A DNA stretch of 64,000 bases. Origin: Oxalobacter sp. GTDB taxonomy: Bacteria > Pseudomonadota > Gammaproteobacteria > Burkholderiales > Burkholderiaceae_D. Shown in pieces: positions 1 through 9,937 of the stretch. The DNA is taken from positions 1 through 64,000 of the forward strand of contig JAHAYL010000040.1 in the NCBI GenBank assembly GCA_018384065.1, written 5' to 3'. Numbering within the stretch: position 1 is the stretch's first letter; every line of letters begins with the position of its first letter. The position numbers were made by a program, and so were the translations under genes. Below the pieces are notes generated by a model that saw nothing but the letters and a program-made list of their open reading frames with translations, ran no database searches and had not been told where the DNA came from.

Positions 1-110
1 GGATGGCGGAATACAATGAAATCCGCCCACATGAATCGCTTGGGAACCTGCCTCCACGGGCATTTTTGATGAAAAACAGCGGGAAAGTCTCTAATTTAAG
101 TTGTGCCTAA
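1..110 (+). CDS. IS3-family transposase, C-terminal fragment (5' end outside window)
   Basis: The reading frame from base 3 gives 35 residues beginning MAEYNEIRPHESLGN and ending at a TAA. The YN-x-x-RPHESLGN motif is the conserved end of the rve integrase core of IS3-family OrfB transposases, just after the catalytic glutamate. The catalytic DDE residues lie upstream, outside the window, so activity cannot be judged. It is too short and too near the edge for the ORF track. The enzyme would catalyse copy-out/paste-in transposition of its element. Confidence 0.8.
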   Translation, partial: MAEYNEIRPHESLGNLPPRAFLMKNSGKVSNLSCA

Positions 111-126
111 AATGGGGAGGTTTACA
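1..126 (+). mobile_element. Right end of an IS3-family-like insertion sequence (left part outside window)
   Basis: The first 110 bases encode the C-terminus of an IS3-family transposase. The sequence after its stop, ending in TTTACA near base 126, would be the terminal inverted repeat (as read inward: TGTAAACCTCCCC). IS3-family elements end in TG...CA and commonly place the transposase stop inside the right repeat. The exact boundary is inferred, because the left end and target duplication are outside the window. The element interrupts the minus-strand ESPR gene. Confidence 0.7.
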
Positions 127-896
127 GTAGAAGTTGGTTCGAGACTTATAATTTTGCTGTCCGCCGCATTGATTGTGTAGGTAGTGGGAAGTGCATTCTT
201 TTTTGTTGTTCCTTCAATATTTGGAATATCTGCCTTCTCAGTAATGTAATCCGCAGCAACCTGGGGATTGCCATTCTCCTTAAGTAACGGTTTACCGTCT
301 ACATCAAGATAAACCCCCTTAACTACTTCTTTTTTATTTTCCGCGTTTGTGATGGTTATATCCGCCTGCAGATATTCGCTTCCAGGCTGAATTCCCACAT
401 TCTGCCCTGCATGCAGGTTCTGCCCCATTGTCTGCACAACCTTGGTATCCAGAACAGAAGTGAATTGACCAGTTGCCTGAGTCTTGATAAGGTCAAAATA
501 ATAATCGTAATCAGGATTCTGTTTTTTTACAGTCGCCACAAGATTTTCAGCATCTTGTTGTGACAACCCATAGGTATCTCTTAAAAGAGGCAACAAAACA
601 TTGTTATAGTCCGCTTCACTTCTCACCCGCACAGCATTATCACTAGACTTGTTCTTATCGGCACGAAGAACGCCCATACCGATATCTCCCTCTACCGAAG
701 TCAAGATAATCGCTGCGTCAAATGACCGACCATAGTCAAGAGCCATCGCAGAGGACGAAAACCCCAGCCCCGACAGCACTATGGCAGCCACCATAACTGC
801 CTTGCATGCGCCTCTCTGTATGGCACTCGCCACCTCGCTGACTACCACATGCCTGCCCAGCACCTTGCTGAAAACAACCTTGAATATCCGATTCAT
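96..896 (-). pseudogene. ESPR-containing type V secreted surface protein, 3' truncated by the insertion sequence
   Basis: The track ORF starts too far upstream. The real start is the ATG at 896 behind a GGAG...AGGGA stretch, giving 266 residues. The N-terminus MNRIFKVVFSKVLGRHVVVSE is an extended signal peptide region (ESPR), followed by a hydrophobic stretch and an AMA-type cleavage site, as in large autotransporters and two-partner secretion exoproteins. The remaining roughly 210 residues match no family I recognise. The last 9 or so residues (NLPILGTT) are encoded by the terminal repeat of the insertion sequence, so the original gene continued leftward. No beta-barrel or TpsA repeat region remains. 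It is probably a non-functional stub unless the secreted fragment has its own role. Confidence 0.75.
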
Positions 897-1058
897 TCCC
901 TTTACTCCATTCAGATAAGATACCTGCAACTTGAAGTTGCCCCTCCAATGTCTTTTAATACTCATTATCGGACGTAAAAAAATCAGATAATTCATTGATT
1001 TATAAAGTAAAAAATATTTACACCCTAGATAACTTCCAGAAACATAATTTTTGATGCT

Positions 1059-1240
1059 GTAACGTTCTGTCAACAACATTTCTCTATCAATCTATTTACA
1101 TTTAGAATTTTTTGATATACTCATGAGAGTCTATTAATGAGTATTAACAGACATTTTCGTCTGTTGTAAGCACACAAAAATACCCTCAAATAAAATGCCA
1201 GAACATACTGTTTCAGATTATTCCGGTAACGTTCTGGCAT
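1059..1240. promoter_or_regulatory. Intergenic region with three copies of a GTAACGTTCTG(GCAT) element
   Basis: This divergent intergenic region (897-1256) holds GTAACGTTCTG at 1059-1069 and again at 1226-1236. An inverted copy, ATGCCAGAACATAC, lies at 1195-1208. The last two form a perfect 10-bp inverted repeat (ATGCCAGAAC...GTTCTGGCAT, 26-nt loop) just upstream of the recombinase ribosome-binding site. The first copy abuts a TTGACA hexamer (minus strand, 1068-1073) that could be the -35 of the ESPR gene. The elements could be a shared operator or recombinase core sites; the sequence alone does not decide. Confidence 0.5.
1146..1165. repeat. Perfect 7-6-7 inverted repeat AACAGAC-ATTTTC-GTCTGTT
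   Basis: This 20-bp palindrome has two 7-bp arms around a 6-bp spacer. It lies between the ESPR gene and the tyrosine recombinase gene. The 6-bp central region matches the geometry of Xer-type recombination sites, where two half-sites flank a 6-8 bp crossover region. It could equally be a dimeric repressor operator. No second copy was noticed in the window. Confidence 0.45.
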
Positions 1241-1256
1241 CTTGGGAGAGGTATTT

Positions 1257-2234
1257 ATGAATCATTCAGGTAATTATCAGAACGCCCGTATGTTTTTACG
1301 ATTTCTGTCAGAATCGGATCTCAAGCCCCGCTCACGCCGGACGTTCCTGGCGGGAGTCCGGTCTTTCGCCTCATGGTGCATGACGCAGGAAGTGAGTGTC
1401 CCCGACACGACGCATCTGAACCATTGGAAGACTTTCCTGCTGCTGCATTACGAGACCGCCACCGCGAGGACGTATCTGGCGGTGGTGAAGCTGTTTTTCC
1501 GCTGGATTGCGAGGAAAGGCTGGGGATCCGATATCGGGGCAACGGTGAAGGGTATCAAGTCCGATAAAACCTTCCGGAAAGACTGTCTGTCTGCAAAGCA
1601 GATACGTTCGGTACTGGCGTATCTTAAGAAGAAGATTCCTGAGTCGGTACTGACTGATGCCATCAGCAGAAAACACATGCCCTCCCCCAAAGAACGGGCT
1701 TCCCTCAGGAATTACGTGATTGTGCTGCTGCTGGTTTCCTGCGGTCTGCGGGTCTCAGAGGTTTCGCTGCTGGACTGCGGTGACCTGGACAAGGTGGACG
1801 GCAGACCGGTCATCTGGGTGCATGGCAAGGGACGGGATGGTAAATCAGACTTCGTCCGTATCTCAACAGAACTGGAAAAACTGCTTTTCCAGTATCTGAA
1901 GGCACGGCAGACGGTTTCACAGGATAGTCCAGTGTTCATTTCATATGCACCGAACAGTATTGGACAGCGGTTGACGGCCCGCAGCATCAGCCGCTTTGTG
2001 AAACAGGCATTGGTTGCTGTCGGACTGGATTCCCCGCGCTTGACGGCCCATTCATTACGCCATACAGCGGTGACACTGGCACTCAAAGGCGGAGCTTCAT
2101 TGCAGGAAGTCCAGCAGTTTGCACGGCACCGGCTCATCGAGACAACGATGCGTTATGCCCACAATCTTGAAATCCTTGAGAATCCCTGTTCACATCTGGT
2201 GACCGGCCAGTTGGGCAAAACTTTATTGAAGTAG
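1257..2234 (+). CDS. Tyrosine-type site-specific recombinase (XerC/D-like phage integrase family)
   Basis: A 325-residue protein. The ATG at 1257 follows GGGAGAGG and is preferred to the TTG at 1242 used in the track. Residues of about 10-105 form the helical core-binding domain. The catalytic domain follows, with the first Arg in SCGLRVSE, a Lys in HGKGRDGKSD, the HSLRH box, ARH and the nucleophilic Tyr in MRYAHN, so all catalytic positions appear intact. Length fits simple recombinases (300-340 aa). Housekeeping XerC/XerD usually sit elsewhere, and here the gene borders an IS-interrupted surface-protein gene and repeats. A role in local DNA inversion or mobile-element integration is an inference. 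Confidence 0.9.
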   Translation: MNHSGNYQNARMFLRFLSESDLKPRSRRTFLAGVRSFASWCMTQEVSVPDTTHLNHWKTFLLLHYETATARTYLAVVKLFFRWIARKGWGSDIGATVKGIKSDKTFRKDCLSAKQIRSVLAYLKKKIPESVLTDAISRKHMPSPKERASLRNYVIVLLLVSCGLRVSEVSLLDCGDLDKVDGRPVIWVHGKGRDGKSDFVRISTELEKLLFQYLKARQTVSQDSPVFISYAPNSIGQRLTARSISRFVKQALVAVGLDSPRLTAHSLRHTAVTLALKGGASLQEVQQFARHRLIETTMRYAHNLEILENPCSHLVTGQLGKTLLK

Positions 2235-2502
2235 CACCATCTATACTTATAAATGGTCGATTGAGATAAATGGCTTGAGGTTTACCGGAGCGGGAACCGC
2301 TGCTGGCTGCTGTCCCCGATAATCTGGCTATGGCGGGAAAACGGCAAGGAATCAACAGGCTTAAGGACTGTTCAGCAGTCTTGAAACAACCGATGCAGCG
2401 GGCATGACAGCCCTGAGCTGGAATAACTGATATCCTGTCTGTATCTTCTGTTGTTTGCTATACTTCATCCGTTTGTATTGCCTCTCATTCCGGCTTGCCA
2501 TC
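2235..2502. other. Intergenic region before the RND efflux operon
   Basis: I see no gene here. The stretch contains an imperfect inverted repeat, AAGGACTGTTCAGCAGTCTT, near 2363-2382, and a 13-mer TTAAGGACTGTTC (2361-2373) that recurs in the same orientation downstream of the operon at 11515-11527. No convincing promoter or terminator could be fixed. Confidence 0.4.
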
Positions 2503-3705
2503 ATGTTTAAAAACGCCAAGGTAAAGCGTTACTCGATAATCGCCATCTGCGCACTGGTTATGATTGCCATCATCTGGGCAATCTATTGGGCAATGACAAG
2601 GAACAAGGGCGCATATCCCCGTGGTGGCGCAGTCGCCGTGAAAGTGGCAACCGTCACACAGGCTGATGCGCCTCTGGAAATCACTGCGTTGGGAACGGTC
2701 AATTCAACCTATTCCGTGACGGTCCACAGCCGGGTTGACGGACAGCTGATGCGACTCCATTTCACAGAAGGTCAGTTTGTCCGTCAGGGACAGCTGCTTG
2801 CTGAACTGGATGACCGCCCTTTCAAGGCGCAGCTGCTCCAGGCTGAAGGTCAGCTGATACGCGACAAGGCCCTGTTGGAGAATGCCCGCCTTGACCTGCA
2901 ACGCTACCGTCAGCTTCTCAGCCAGAACTCCATCGCACGCCAGCAGGTTGACACCCAGGCGGCATTGGTCAGGCAGTATGAGGGCTCTGTCAAAATTGAC
3001 CAGGGAGCGGTTGACAATGCCCGCCTGCAGATTACCTACAGCCGCATCACTGCACCGGTATCAGGACGCGTAGGCCTGAGGAAAGTCGATCTGGGCAACA
3101 TCGTCCACGCTTCGGATGCGGAGGGCATCGTCACCATCACCCAGGAGCAGCCGATCAATGTGGTTTTCTCGATTCCAGAAGTGGACCTTACGAAAGTGCT
3201 TGAAGCCTATTCGGCAGACAACCGGCTGGCGGTCGAGGCATGGGACAGGGATGACAAGAACCTGCTCTCGCATGGTGTGATCCTCGCGCTCGACAACCAG
3301 TTGAACACCGAAACCGGAACCATCGGCATCAAGGCAAAATTCGAAAACACCGACCGGAAGCTGTACCCGAACCAGTTTGTCAACGTCCATATGCATCTCG
3401 GCGCTGTCCAGAATGCGGTGCTGGTCCCGACGGTTGCTGTCCAACTGGGCAAGCAGGGACATACTGTCTATAAGGTCAACAGCGACAATAAAGTCAGTCT
3501 GGTGAAAGTGAAGATTGGCGCGGTCTCCGGTGAGAACACCATCATCGAATCCGGGCTCGAAGTCGGGGATACTGTCGTCACCGATGGTGTTGACAAACTC
3601 CGTGACGGCTCACAGGTCAAGGTTGTCGAGCAGATGGAACAGCCGGAACCCCATTCAGGCAAACCTGATGAACAGACCGTTGGAAAAGCAAAACCAGCCC
3701 CTTGA
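2503..3705 (+). CDS. mdtA: RND efflux periplasmic adaptor subunit, MdtA-like
   Basis: A membrane-fusion protein linking the inner-membrane pump to the outer-membrane channel. The ATG at 2503 gives 400 residues; the TTG at 2455 is the alternative and neither has a strong Shine-Dalgarno. A single N-terminal anchor ([20 protein letters not shown]) is followed by the MdtA-type barrel-sandwich region ([20 protein letters not shown]), a coiled-coil hairpin at about residues 100-175, the second lipoyl half ([12 protein letters not shown]), then beta-barrel and membrane-proximal domains. The 3' end overlaps mdtB by 38 nt, implying coupled translation. It is the first gene of a four-gene operon. No two-component regulator such as BaeSR adjoins it. 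Confidence 0.92.
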   Translation: MFKNAKVKRYSIIAICALVMIAIIWAIYWAMTRNKGAYPRGGAVAVKVATVTQADAPLEITALGTVNSTYSVTVHSRVDGQLMRLHFTEGQFVRQGQLLAELDDRPFKAQLLQAEGQLIRDKALLENARLDLQRYRQLLSQNSIARQQVDTQAALVRQYEGSVKIDQGAVDNARLQITYSRITAPVSGRVGLRKVDLGNIVHASDAEGIVTITQEQPINVVFSIPEVDLTKVLEAYSADNRLAVEAWDRDDKNLLSHGVILALDNQLNTETGTIGIKAKFENTDRKLYPNQFVNVHMHLGAVQNAVLVPTVAVQLGKQGHTVYKVNSDNKVSLVKVKIGAVSGENTIIESGLEVGDTVVTDGVDKLRDGSQVKVVEQMEQPEPHSGKPDEQTVGKAKPAP

Positions 3706-6700
3706 CGGAAACAGGGACGGGGGGCTGAACCCTTCCCGCCCATTCATTCTCCGTCCAGTCGCCACCATCCTGCTGATGGTGGCCCTCTTCCTTTCCGGGC
3801 TGGTCTCATGGCGGATGCTGCCAGTCTCTTCGTTACCGGAAGTCGATTATCCCACCATCCAGGTCGTGACCTATTATCCGGGAGCCAGCCCTGAAGTCGT
3901 GACATCCACCATCACCGCCCCATTGGAAAGGCAACTGGGACAGATGCCAGGGCTTTCGCAGATGTCCTCTTCAAGCTCTGAAGGGGTTTCGGTCATTACC
4001 CTGCAGTTTTCACTGTCCCTGACGCTGGATGTCGCTGAGCAGGAAGTCCAGGCTGCCATCAATGCAGCGAACATGCTGCTGCCGCAGGACCTGCCGAATC
4101 CACCTATCTATAATAAGGTGAATCCTGCCGATACGCCTATCCTGACAATCGCGGTGACTTCACCGACGATGACCATCACGGAACTGGAAGACCTCGCAGA
4201 CACCCGTATCGCGCAGAAACTGTCGCAGGTTCCCGGTGTCGGTCTGGTTTCCATCAGCGGCGGGCAACGCCCGGCTGTCCGTGTTCATGCCAATTCAAAG
4301 GCCCTTGCCGCACGGAACATCACACTGGAAAAAGTCCGTTCCGCCATCAAGACCGCCAACGTCAATCAGGCAAAGGGCAGTTTTGACGGTCAACTGCAGT
4401 CTTCAACCATTGACGGCAACGACCAGCTGAAATCCGCCAAGGAATATGAAGAGGTCATCATCACTTACCAAGGCGGTGCTCCCATCCGCCTGAAAGATAT
4501 CGCATCGGTCTTTGATGGGGCTGAGAACGAGAACCTCGCAGCATGGTCTGGCAACAAGCCCGCCGTCATCCTGACAGTCCAGCGGCAGCCAGGTGCCAAT
4601 GTGATTGAAGTCGCTGACAGAATCAAGCAGACCCTGCCTGTCCTGAAAAGCGCCCTTCCTGCAGCGGTCGATGTGGAAGTCCTTTCAGACAGGACAGTCT
4701 CCATCCGTTCCTCTGTCGGTGATGTGGAACATGAGCTGGTCATGTCCGTCGCTTTGGTGGTGTTGGTGGTCTTCCTCTTCCTACGGAACCTGACCGCCAC
4801 CATCATCCCCGCCATCGCAGTCCCCCTTTCGCTTATCGGCACATTCGGTGTCATGTACCTGTCCGGCTTCTCGTTGAACAACCTGTCCCTGATGGCGCTG
4901 ACCATCGCTACCGGTTTTGTGGTTGATGATGCGATTGTGATGATTGAGAACATCTCCCGCTTCATCGAGGCGGGCGATTCACCGATGGAAGCAGCATTGA
5001 AGGGGTCCAAGCAGATCGGTTTCACCATCATCTCCCTGACAGTTTCCCTGATTGCCGTCCTGATTCCCCTGCTGTTCATGGGCGATGTCATCGGCAGGCT
5101 CTTCCGGGAATTTGCGGTCACCCTGGCTGTCTCCATCCTGATTTCAGCTGTCATCTCCCTGACACTGACACCGATGATGAGCGCCCGCCTGCTGAAATCC
5201 AGCAGCCAGGAAAAAAAACAGGAATCCAGGTTTTTCCAGAAGGTGAACAGTTTTTGGGAAAAAACCATCGAGAAGTATGCAGTCGGGCTGAAATGGGTGC
5301 TGTCCCATCAGCGGTTGACACTGCTGACAACTGTCGGGACGGTTGTCTTCACCGCATTGCTCTATCTGCTTATCCCAAAGGGCTTTTTCCCGCTGCAGGA
5401 CTCCGGTGTCATCCAAGTGGTTTCTGAAATCCGGCAGTCCACGTCATTCAAGTCGATGGCTGCCCAGCAGGAAAAACTGATCAATAGGGTGCTTGAAGAC
5501 CCTGATGTCGAGAACCTCTCTTCTTTCATCGGGGTTGACGGTACAAACCCTGCCCTGAACAACGGACATATGCAGATCAACCTGAAACCCAAAGGCGACC
5601 GTGATGATATCCATACCATCATGAACCGACTTCAGGAACGTGCCAGTGACATCCCCGGCATGACGCTGTATATGCAGCCTGTCCAAGACATCAGCATCGA
5701 CAGCCGCACCAGCTATGCGCAATACCAGTTCACGCTCCAAGCCACCAGCCAGCAGCAGCTTTCTGAATGGACAACCAGGCTGGTTGACCGTCTGAAAGCA
5801 GTCCCGGAACTGACTGATGTGACTTCCGACCTGCTGGAAAATGGACTGAAGGCCTATGTCAACATCAACCGCGACACCGCCTCACGGCTGGGCGTCTCTG
5901 TCCAGGACATCGACGATGCCCTCTATGATGCATTTGGCCAGCGGCTTGTCTCGACCATCTACACGCAGACCAACCAGTACCGTGTCGTCCTGCAGGTCGC
6001 GCCTGAAGAACGCCAGAATCCTCTGTCCATCCGGAACATCTATGTCGCTTCCGCCAACGGTGGCATGGTACCGCTCGATGCCATCGCGTCCATCGAAGAG
6101 AAACCTGCAACCCTGGTCATCAACCATATGGGACAGTTCCCGACGGCAACAGTTTCCTTCAACCTGGCGGACGGTGTCTCATTGTCACAGGCGGTTGACA
6201 TCATCCATGATGTTGAAGAAGAGATGGACATGCCCCAGAGCATCCAGACCGAATTCCAAGGGGCTGCGATGGCGTTCAAGTCATCGCTGTCCTCCACCCT
6301 CTGGCTGATTCTTGCCGCCTTGGTCGTGATGTACATCGTACTGGGCATCCTCTATGAAAGCTATATCCATCCTGTCACCATCCTTTCCACGCTGCCTTCC
6401 GCCGGCATCGGGGCACTGCTGGCATTGATGGTCACCGGCAAAGACCTGACTGTCATCGCCATCATCGGCATCATCCTGCTGATTGGCATCGTGAAGAAGA
6501 ACGCCATCATGATGATTGACTTTGCCCTGGCGGCTGAACGTGACGAAGGTCTGCCGCCAGAAGAAGCCATCTATCAGGCATGCCTGCTACGTTTCCGTCC
6601 CATCATGATGACAACCATGGCGGCACTGCTGGGCGCTGTCCCGCTGATGCTGGCAACCGGCATCGGTTCAGAACTCCGCAATCCGCTCGGCATCACCATG

Positions 6701-6832
6701 GTAGGCGGCCTGCTGCTCAGCCAAGTCCTGACCCTGTTCACAACCCCCGTCATCTATCTTTATTTCGACAGGCTTTCCAGACGGTTCAGGAAAGAAACGC
6801 CGCCTGATACCGAAAAGGCGCATGCCAACTGA
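3668..6832 (+). CDS. mdtB: RND multidrug efflux permease, MdtB-like
   Basis: An inner-membrane proton-driven transporter of the HAE1 RND family. The track ORF is over-extended. The ATG at 3668 inside the end of mdtA gives 1054 residues, close to E. coli MdtB. Hallmarks are [19 protein letters not shown] in TM1, the proton-relay Asp pair in [13 protein letters not shown], and the conserved Lys in [14 protein letters not shown]. Two large periplasmic loops follow TM1 and TM7. In Enterobacteria MdtB and MdtC form a heteromultimer, and having mdtC directly downstream (12-nt gap) suggests the same here. Substrates cannot be read from the sequence; bile salts, novobiocin and similar compounds are known for the family. 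Confidence 0.95.
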   Translation: MNRPLEKQNQPLDGNRDGGLNPSRPFILRPVATILLMVALFLSGLVSWRMLPVSSLPEVDYPTIQVVTYYPGASPEVVTSTITAPLERQLGQMPGLSQMSSSSSEGVSVITLQFSLSLTLDVAEQEVQAAINAANMLLPQDLPNPPIYNKVNPADTPILTIAVTSPTMTITELEDLADTRIAQKLSQVPGVGLVSISGGQRPAVRVHANSKALAARNITLEKVRSAIKTANVNQAKGSFDGQLQSSTIDGNDQLKSAKEYEEVIITYQGGAPIRLKDIASVFDGAENENLAAWSGNKPAVILTVQRQPGANVIEVADRIKQTLPVLKSALPAAVDVEVLSDRTVSIRSSVGDVEHELVMSVALVVLVVFLFLRNLTATIIPAIAVPLSLIGTFGVMYLSGFSLNNLSLMALTIATGFVVDDAIVMIENISRFIEAGDSPMEAALKGSKQIGFTIISLTVSLIAVLIPLLFMGDVIGRLFREFAVTLAVSILISAVISLTLTPMMSARLLKSSSQEKKQESRFFQKVNSFWEKTIEKYAVGLKWVLSHQRLTLLTTVGTVVFTALLYLLIPKGFFPLQDSGVIQVVSEIRQSTSFKSMAAQQEKLINRVLEDPDVENLSSFIGVDGTNPALNNGHMQINLKPKGDRDDIHTIMNRLQERASDIPGMTLYMQPVQDISIDSRTSYAQYQFTLQATSQQQLSEWTTRLVDRLKAVPELTDVTSDLLENGLKAYVNINRDTASRLGVSVQDIDDALYDAFGQRLVSTIYTQTNQYRVVLQVAPEERQNPLSIRNIYVASANGGMVPLDAIASIEEKPATLVINHMGQFPTATVSFNLADGVSLSQAVDIIHDVEEEMDMPQSIQTEFQGAAMAFKSSLSSTLWLILAALVVMYIVLGILYESYIHPVTILSTLPSAGIGALLALMVTGKDLTVIAIIGIILLIGIVKKNAIMMIDFALAAERDEGLPPEEAIYQACLLRFRPIMMTTMAALLGAVPLMLATGIGSELRNPLGITMVGGLLLSQVLTLFTTPVIYLYFDRLSRRFRKETPPDTEKAHAN

Positions 6833-6844
6833 TGGGGAACCGGC

Positions 6845-9800
6845 ATGAACTTTTCTGAGACCTTCATACGCAGACCTGTCGCAACGGTCCTTGTGACCCT
6901 GGCAATCCTGCTGTCCGGCATTGTCGCTTTCCGGTTCCTGCCGGTCGCCCCCCTGCCCCAGGTTGATTTCCCGACCATCCGTGTCCGCGCCCAACTACCA
7001 GGTGCCAGCCCGGAAACCATGGCTGCAACCGTCGCCACACCACTCGAACGCACTCTGGGCAGGATTGCCGGCATCAGCGAAATCACCTCCACCAGCACAT
7101 TGGGACAGACTGAAATCACCCTGCAGTTCGACCTGTCACGCGACATCAACGGTGCCGCACGGGATGTCCAGTCAGCCATCAACGCTGCCCGTGCGTTGCT
7201 GCCAACCATGCCCCGCAACCCGACTTACCGCAAATTGAACCCGGCAGATGCCCCGATCATGCTGCTGTCGCTGACATCAGACAGCCTGCCCTTCAGCCAG
7301 ATGTACGATGCGGCAGATACCATCATCGCCCAGAAGCTGATGCAGGTTGAGGGGGTCGGAGATGTGTTTGTCGGCGGGGGATCCCAGCCGGCTGTCCGTA
7401 TCGACCTGAACCCCCAGCAGCTTGCCCGCTACGGCATCAACCTCGAGCAGGCACGCTCAGTCATCTCAAACATGAACGTCGCCCGTCCGAAAGGCTCTGT
7501 CGGGAACGACCATACAAAATGGCAGATCGAAGCCAATGACCAGGTCAAGACCGCCCGGGATTACAAACCGATGATCATCCATCATACCAACGGCGCAGTC
7601 ATCCGTTTGCAGGATGTTGCCGAAGTCACGGACGGTGTCCAGAACATCTACAACAAAGGCATCATAAACGGCAAGCAGAGCATCGTCCTGATCATCTTCC
7701 GGGAACCGGGTGCCAACATCATCGAAACCGTTGACCGCATCTACCATGTCCTACCCAAACTGACAGCGTCTGTCCCCGGTGATGTCGACCTGGGTGTTGT
7801 CATGGACCGCACCCCAACCATCCGTGCCTCCCTGGCGGATGTTGAATTCACGCTGATGGTCTCAGTCGGACTGGTCATTCTTGTTGTCTTCCTTTTCCTG
7901 CGCAATCTCCGCGCCACTTTCATTTCTGCCGTCACAGTCCCAGTATCCCTGATTGGTACATTCACCGTCATGTACCTGGCAGGTTTTTCCCTGAACAACC
8001 TGTCATTGATGGCGATGACCATCGCCACCGGCTTTGTGGTGGACGATACCATCGTTGTGCTTGAGAACATCATGCGCTATATCGAGGATGGCATGAAACC
8101 TATCGATGCCGCCATGAAAGGTGCCAAGGAAGTCGGCTTCACTGTTATCTCCATCAGCCTATCCCTGATTGCCGTCTTCATCCCGATCCTGCTGATGGGC
8201 GGCATCATCGGCAGGCTGTTCCGCGAATTCGCCGTCACACTTTCCATCACCATCCTGGTCTCGCTGTTCATCTCCCTGACCACCACCCCGATGCTCTGTG
8301 CCCTTCTGCTGAAACAGAGAAAACAGCAACCCCAAGGAACCGTCGGTAGGATTTTCGGTAGGAGTGAACATTTCTTCGCATGGCTGCAGAGCGGTTATGA
8401 AAAGACCCTAAGCTGGGCAATCAACCACCGGCGGCTGACACTGATGATCCTGCTGGCGACCATCGCCTTCAACATCTTCCTGTACATCATCGTCCCCAAA
8501 GGCTTCTTCCCACAACAGGACACCGGCAGGATGTTCGGTGCTATCCGGGCAGACCAGAGCATCTCATCCAAAGCCATGGAAAAGAAGATGAAAAATTTTG
8601 TCGAAAAAATCCAGCAGGACCCTGCGGTTGACAAAGTCGCCGGCTACACCAGCAATGCGCAGACCAATTCAGCACACATGTTCCTGAGCCTGAAACCCAA
8701 GGCGGAACGGGATGCCAGTTCCGACCAGGTCATGGCACGCCTCCGTGCAAAACTCTCATCTGAACCCGGCGCAACGATGTTCCTGCAGTCTGTCCAGGAC
8801 ATCCGCATGGGCGGACGTCCCGCCAATGCCCAGTTCCAGTTCACCCTGATGAGCGACGACCTTGAAGAACTGCGTGAATGGACGCCCAAAGCCATGCAGG
8901 CAATGGCGAAACTGCCGATGATTGCCGACCTGAACACCGACCAGGAACTGCATGGCAGGCAGACCATGCTCACCTTCAACCGTGACCAGATGGCACGGTT
9001 CGGCATCACCCAGAAAGATGTCGACAACGCCCTGTACAACGCTTTCGGCCAACGGCAGATATCCAACATCTACAACGACCTGAACCAGTACAAGGTTGTC
9101 CTGGAAATCGGTCTGCAGCATCTGGAAAACCCTGAATCCCTGAATGACATCTATATCCAGACCCGTGACGGTCCGACACCACTTTCATCCATCGCCACCT
9201 GGGAACCGGTGAATACCTCACTGACCGTCAACCATCAGAGCCAGTTTGCCGCTTCGACCTTGTCATTCAACCTGCTGCCTGGGCACTCCCTCTCAGAAGC
9301 TACCCATGCCATCGAGCAGACACTGTCTGATATCGGTATGCCGAAATCCGTTATCGGCAGTTTCCAAGGCACCGCCAAAACCTTCAAGGAATCGCTCTCC
9401 AACCAACCGCTGCTCATTGCCCTCGCACTGGTGGCGGTCTATATCGTGCTGGGTATGCTGTATGAAAGCTTCATCCATCCCATCACCATCATCTCGACAT
9501 TGCCATCCGCCGGGGTCGGGGCACTGCTGGCACTGCTGCTTGCCCGGACAGAATTCTCCATCATCGCCTTGATCGGGGTGCTCCTGCTGATTGGCATCGT
9601 CAAGAAAAACGCCATCATGATGATTGACTTCGCCATCGTTGCAGAGCGTGAAGACGGACTGACACCGGAAAAAGCCATCTATCAGGCTTGCTCGCTCCGT
9701 TTCCGTCCCATTATGATGACAACAGCGGCAGCTCTGTTCGGTGCCCTGCCGCTTGCTTTGGGACACGGCGATGGCGCTGAACTCCGTATTCCGCTGGGCA

Positions 9801-9937
9801 TCTCAATCGTGGGCGGCCTGATCCTCAGCCAGCTGCTGACGCTGTACACCACCCCGATTGTCTATCTGTATATGAACCGCTTCCAGAAGAAGAAACTGAA
9901 AAAGGCAGAATCCGATGAAGCTGAAAACAATGCTTGA
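6845..9937 (+). CDS. mdtC: RND multidrug efflux permease, MdtC-like
   Basis: The second RND permease, 1030 residues, with the MdtC signature [14 protein letters not shown] near the N-terminus and the relay pair in [13 protein letters not shown]. The TM4, TM10 and TM11 motifs resemble those of MdtB, and [17 protein letters not shown] is conserved. The gene starts 12 nt after mdtB behind GGGGAACC and overlaps the next gene by 23 nt. It is expected to assemble with MdtB, and in the characterised E. coli MdtBC complex both subunits are needed but contribute unequally. Confidence 0.95.
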   Translation: MNFSETFIRRPVATVLVTLAILLSGIVAFRFLPVAPLPQVDFPTIRVRAQLPGASPETMAATVATPLERTLGRIAGISEITSTSTLGQTEITLQFDLSRDINGAARDVQSAINAARALLPTMPRNPTYRKLNPADAPIMLLSLTSDSLPFSQMYDAADTIIAQKLMQVEGVGDVFVGGGSQPAVRIDLNPQQLARYGINLEQARSVISNMNVARPKGSVGNDHTKWQIEANDQVKTARDYKPMIIHHTNGAVIRLQDVAEVTDGVQNIYNKGIINGKQSIVLIIFREPGANIIETVDRIYHVLPKLTASVPGDVDLGVVMDRTPTIRASLADVEFTLMVSVGLVILVVFLFLRNLRATFISAVTVPVSLIGTFTVMYLAGFSLNNLSLMAMTIATGFVVDDTIVVLENIMRYIEDGMKPIDAAMKGAKEVGFTVISISLSLIAVFIPILLMGGIIGRLFREFAVTLSITILVSLFISLTTTPMLCALLLKQRKQQPQGTVGRIFGRSEHFFAWLQSGYEKTLSWAINHRRLTLMILLATIAFNIFLYIIVPKGFFPQQDTGRMFGAIRADQSISSKAMEKKMKNFVEKIQQDPAVDKVAGYTSNAQTNSAHMFLSLKPKAERDASSDQVMARLRAKLSSEPGATMFLQSVQDIRMGGRPANAQFQFTLMSDDLEELREWTPKAMQAMAKLPMIADLNTDQELHGRQTMLTFNRDQMARFGITQKDVDNALYNAFGQRQISNIYNDLNQYKVVLEIGLQHLENPESLNDIYIQTRDGPTPLSSIATWEPVNTSLTVNHQSQFAASTLSFNLLPGHSLSEATHAIEQTLSDIGMPKSVIGSFQGTAKTFKESLSNQPLLIALALVAVYIVLGMLYESFIHPITIISTLPSAGVGALLALLLARTEFSIIALIGVLLLIGIVKKNAIMMIDFAIVAEREDGLTPEKAIYQACSLRFRPIMMTTAAALFGALPLALGHGDGAELRIPLGISIVGGLILSQLLTLYTTPIVYLYMNRFQKKKLKKAESDEAENNA

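Noticed and set aside
3515-3667. Extended N-terminus of mdtB as given in the ORF track
   Set aside because: This stretch is the end of mdtA in another frame; RND permeases begin shortly before the first membrane segment.
4465-5268. 267-residue minus-strand ORF inside mdtB
   Set aside because: It is antisense to a conserved permease gene, has no recognisable domain and has the Met/Arg-rich composition of a shadow frame.
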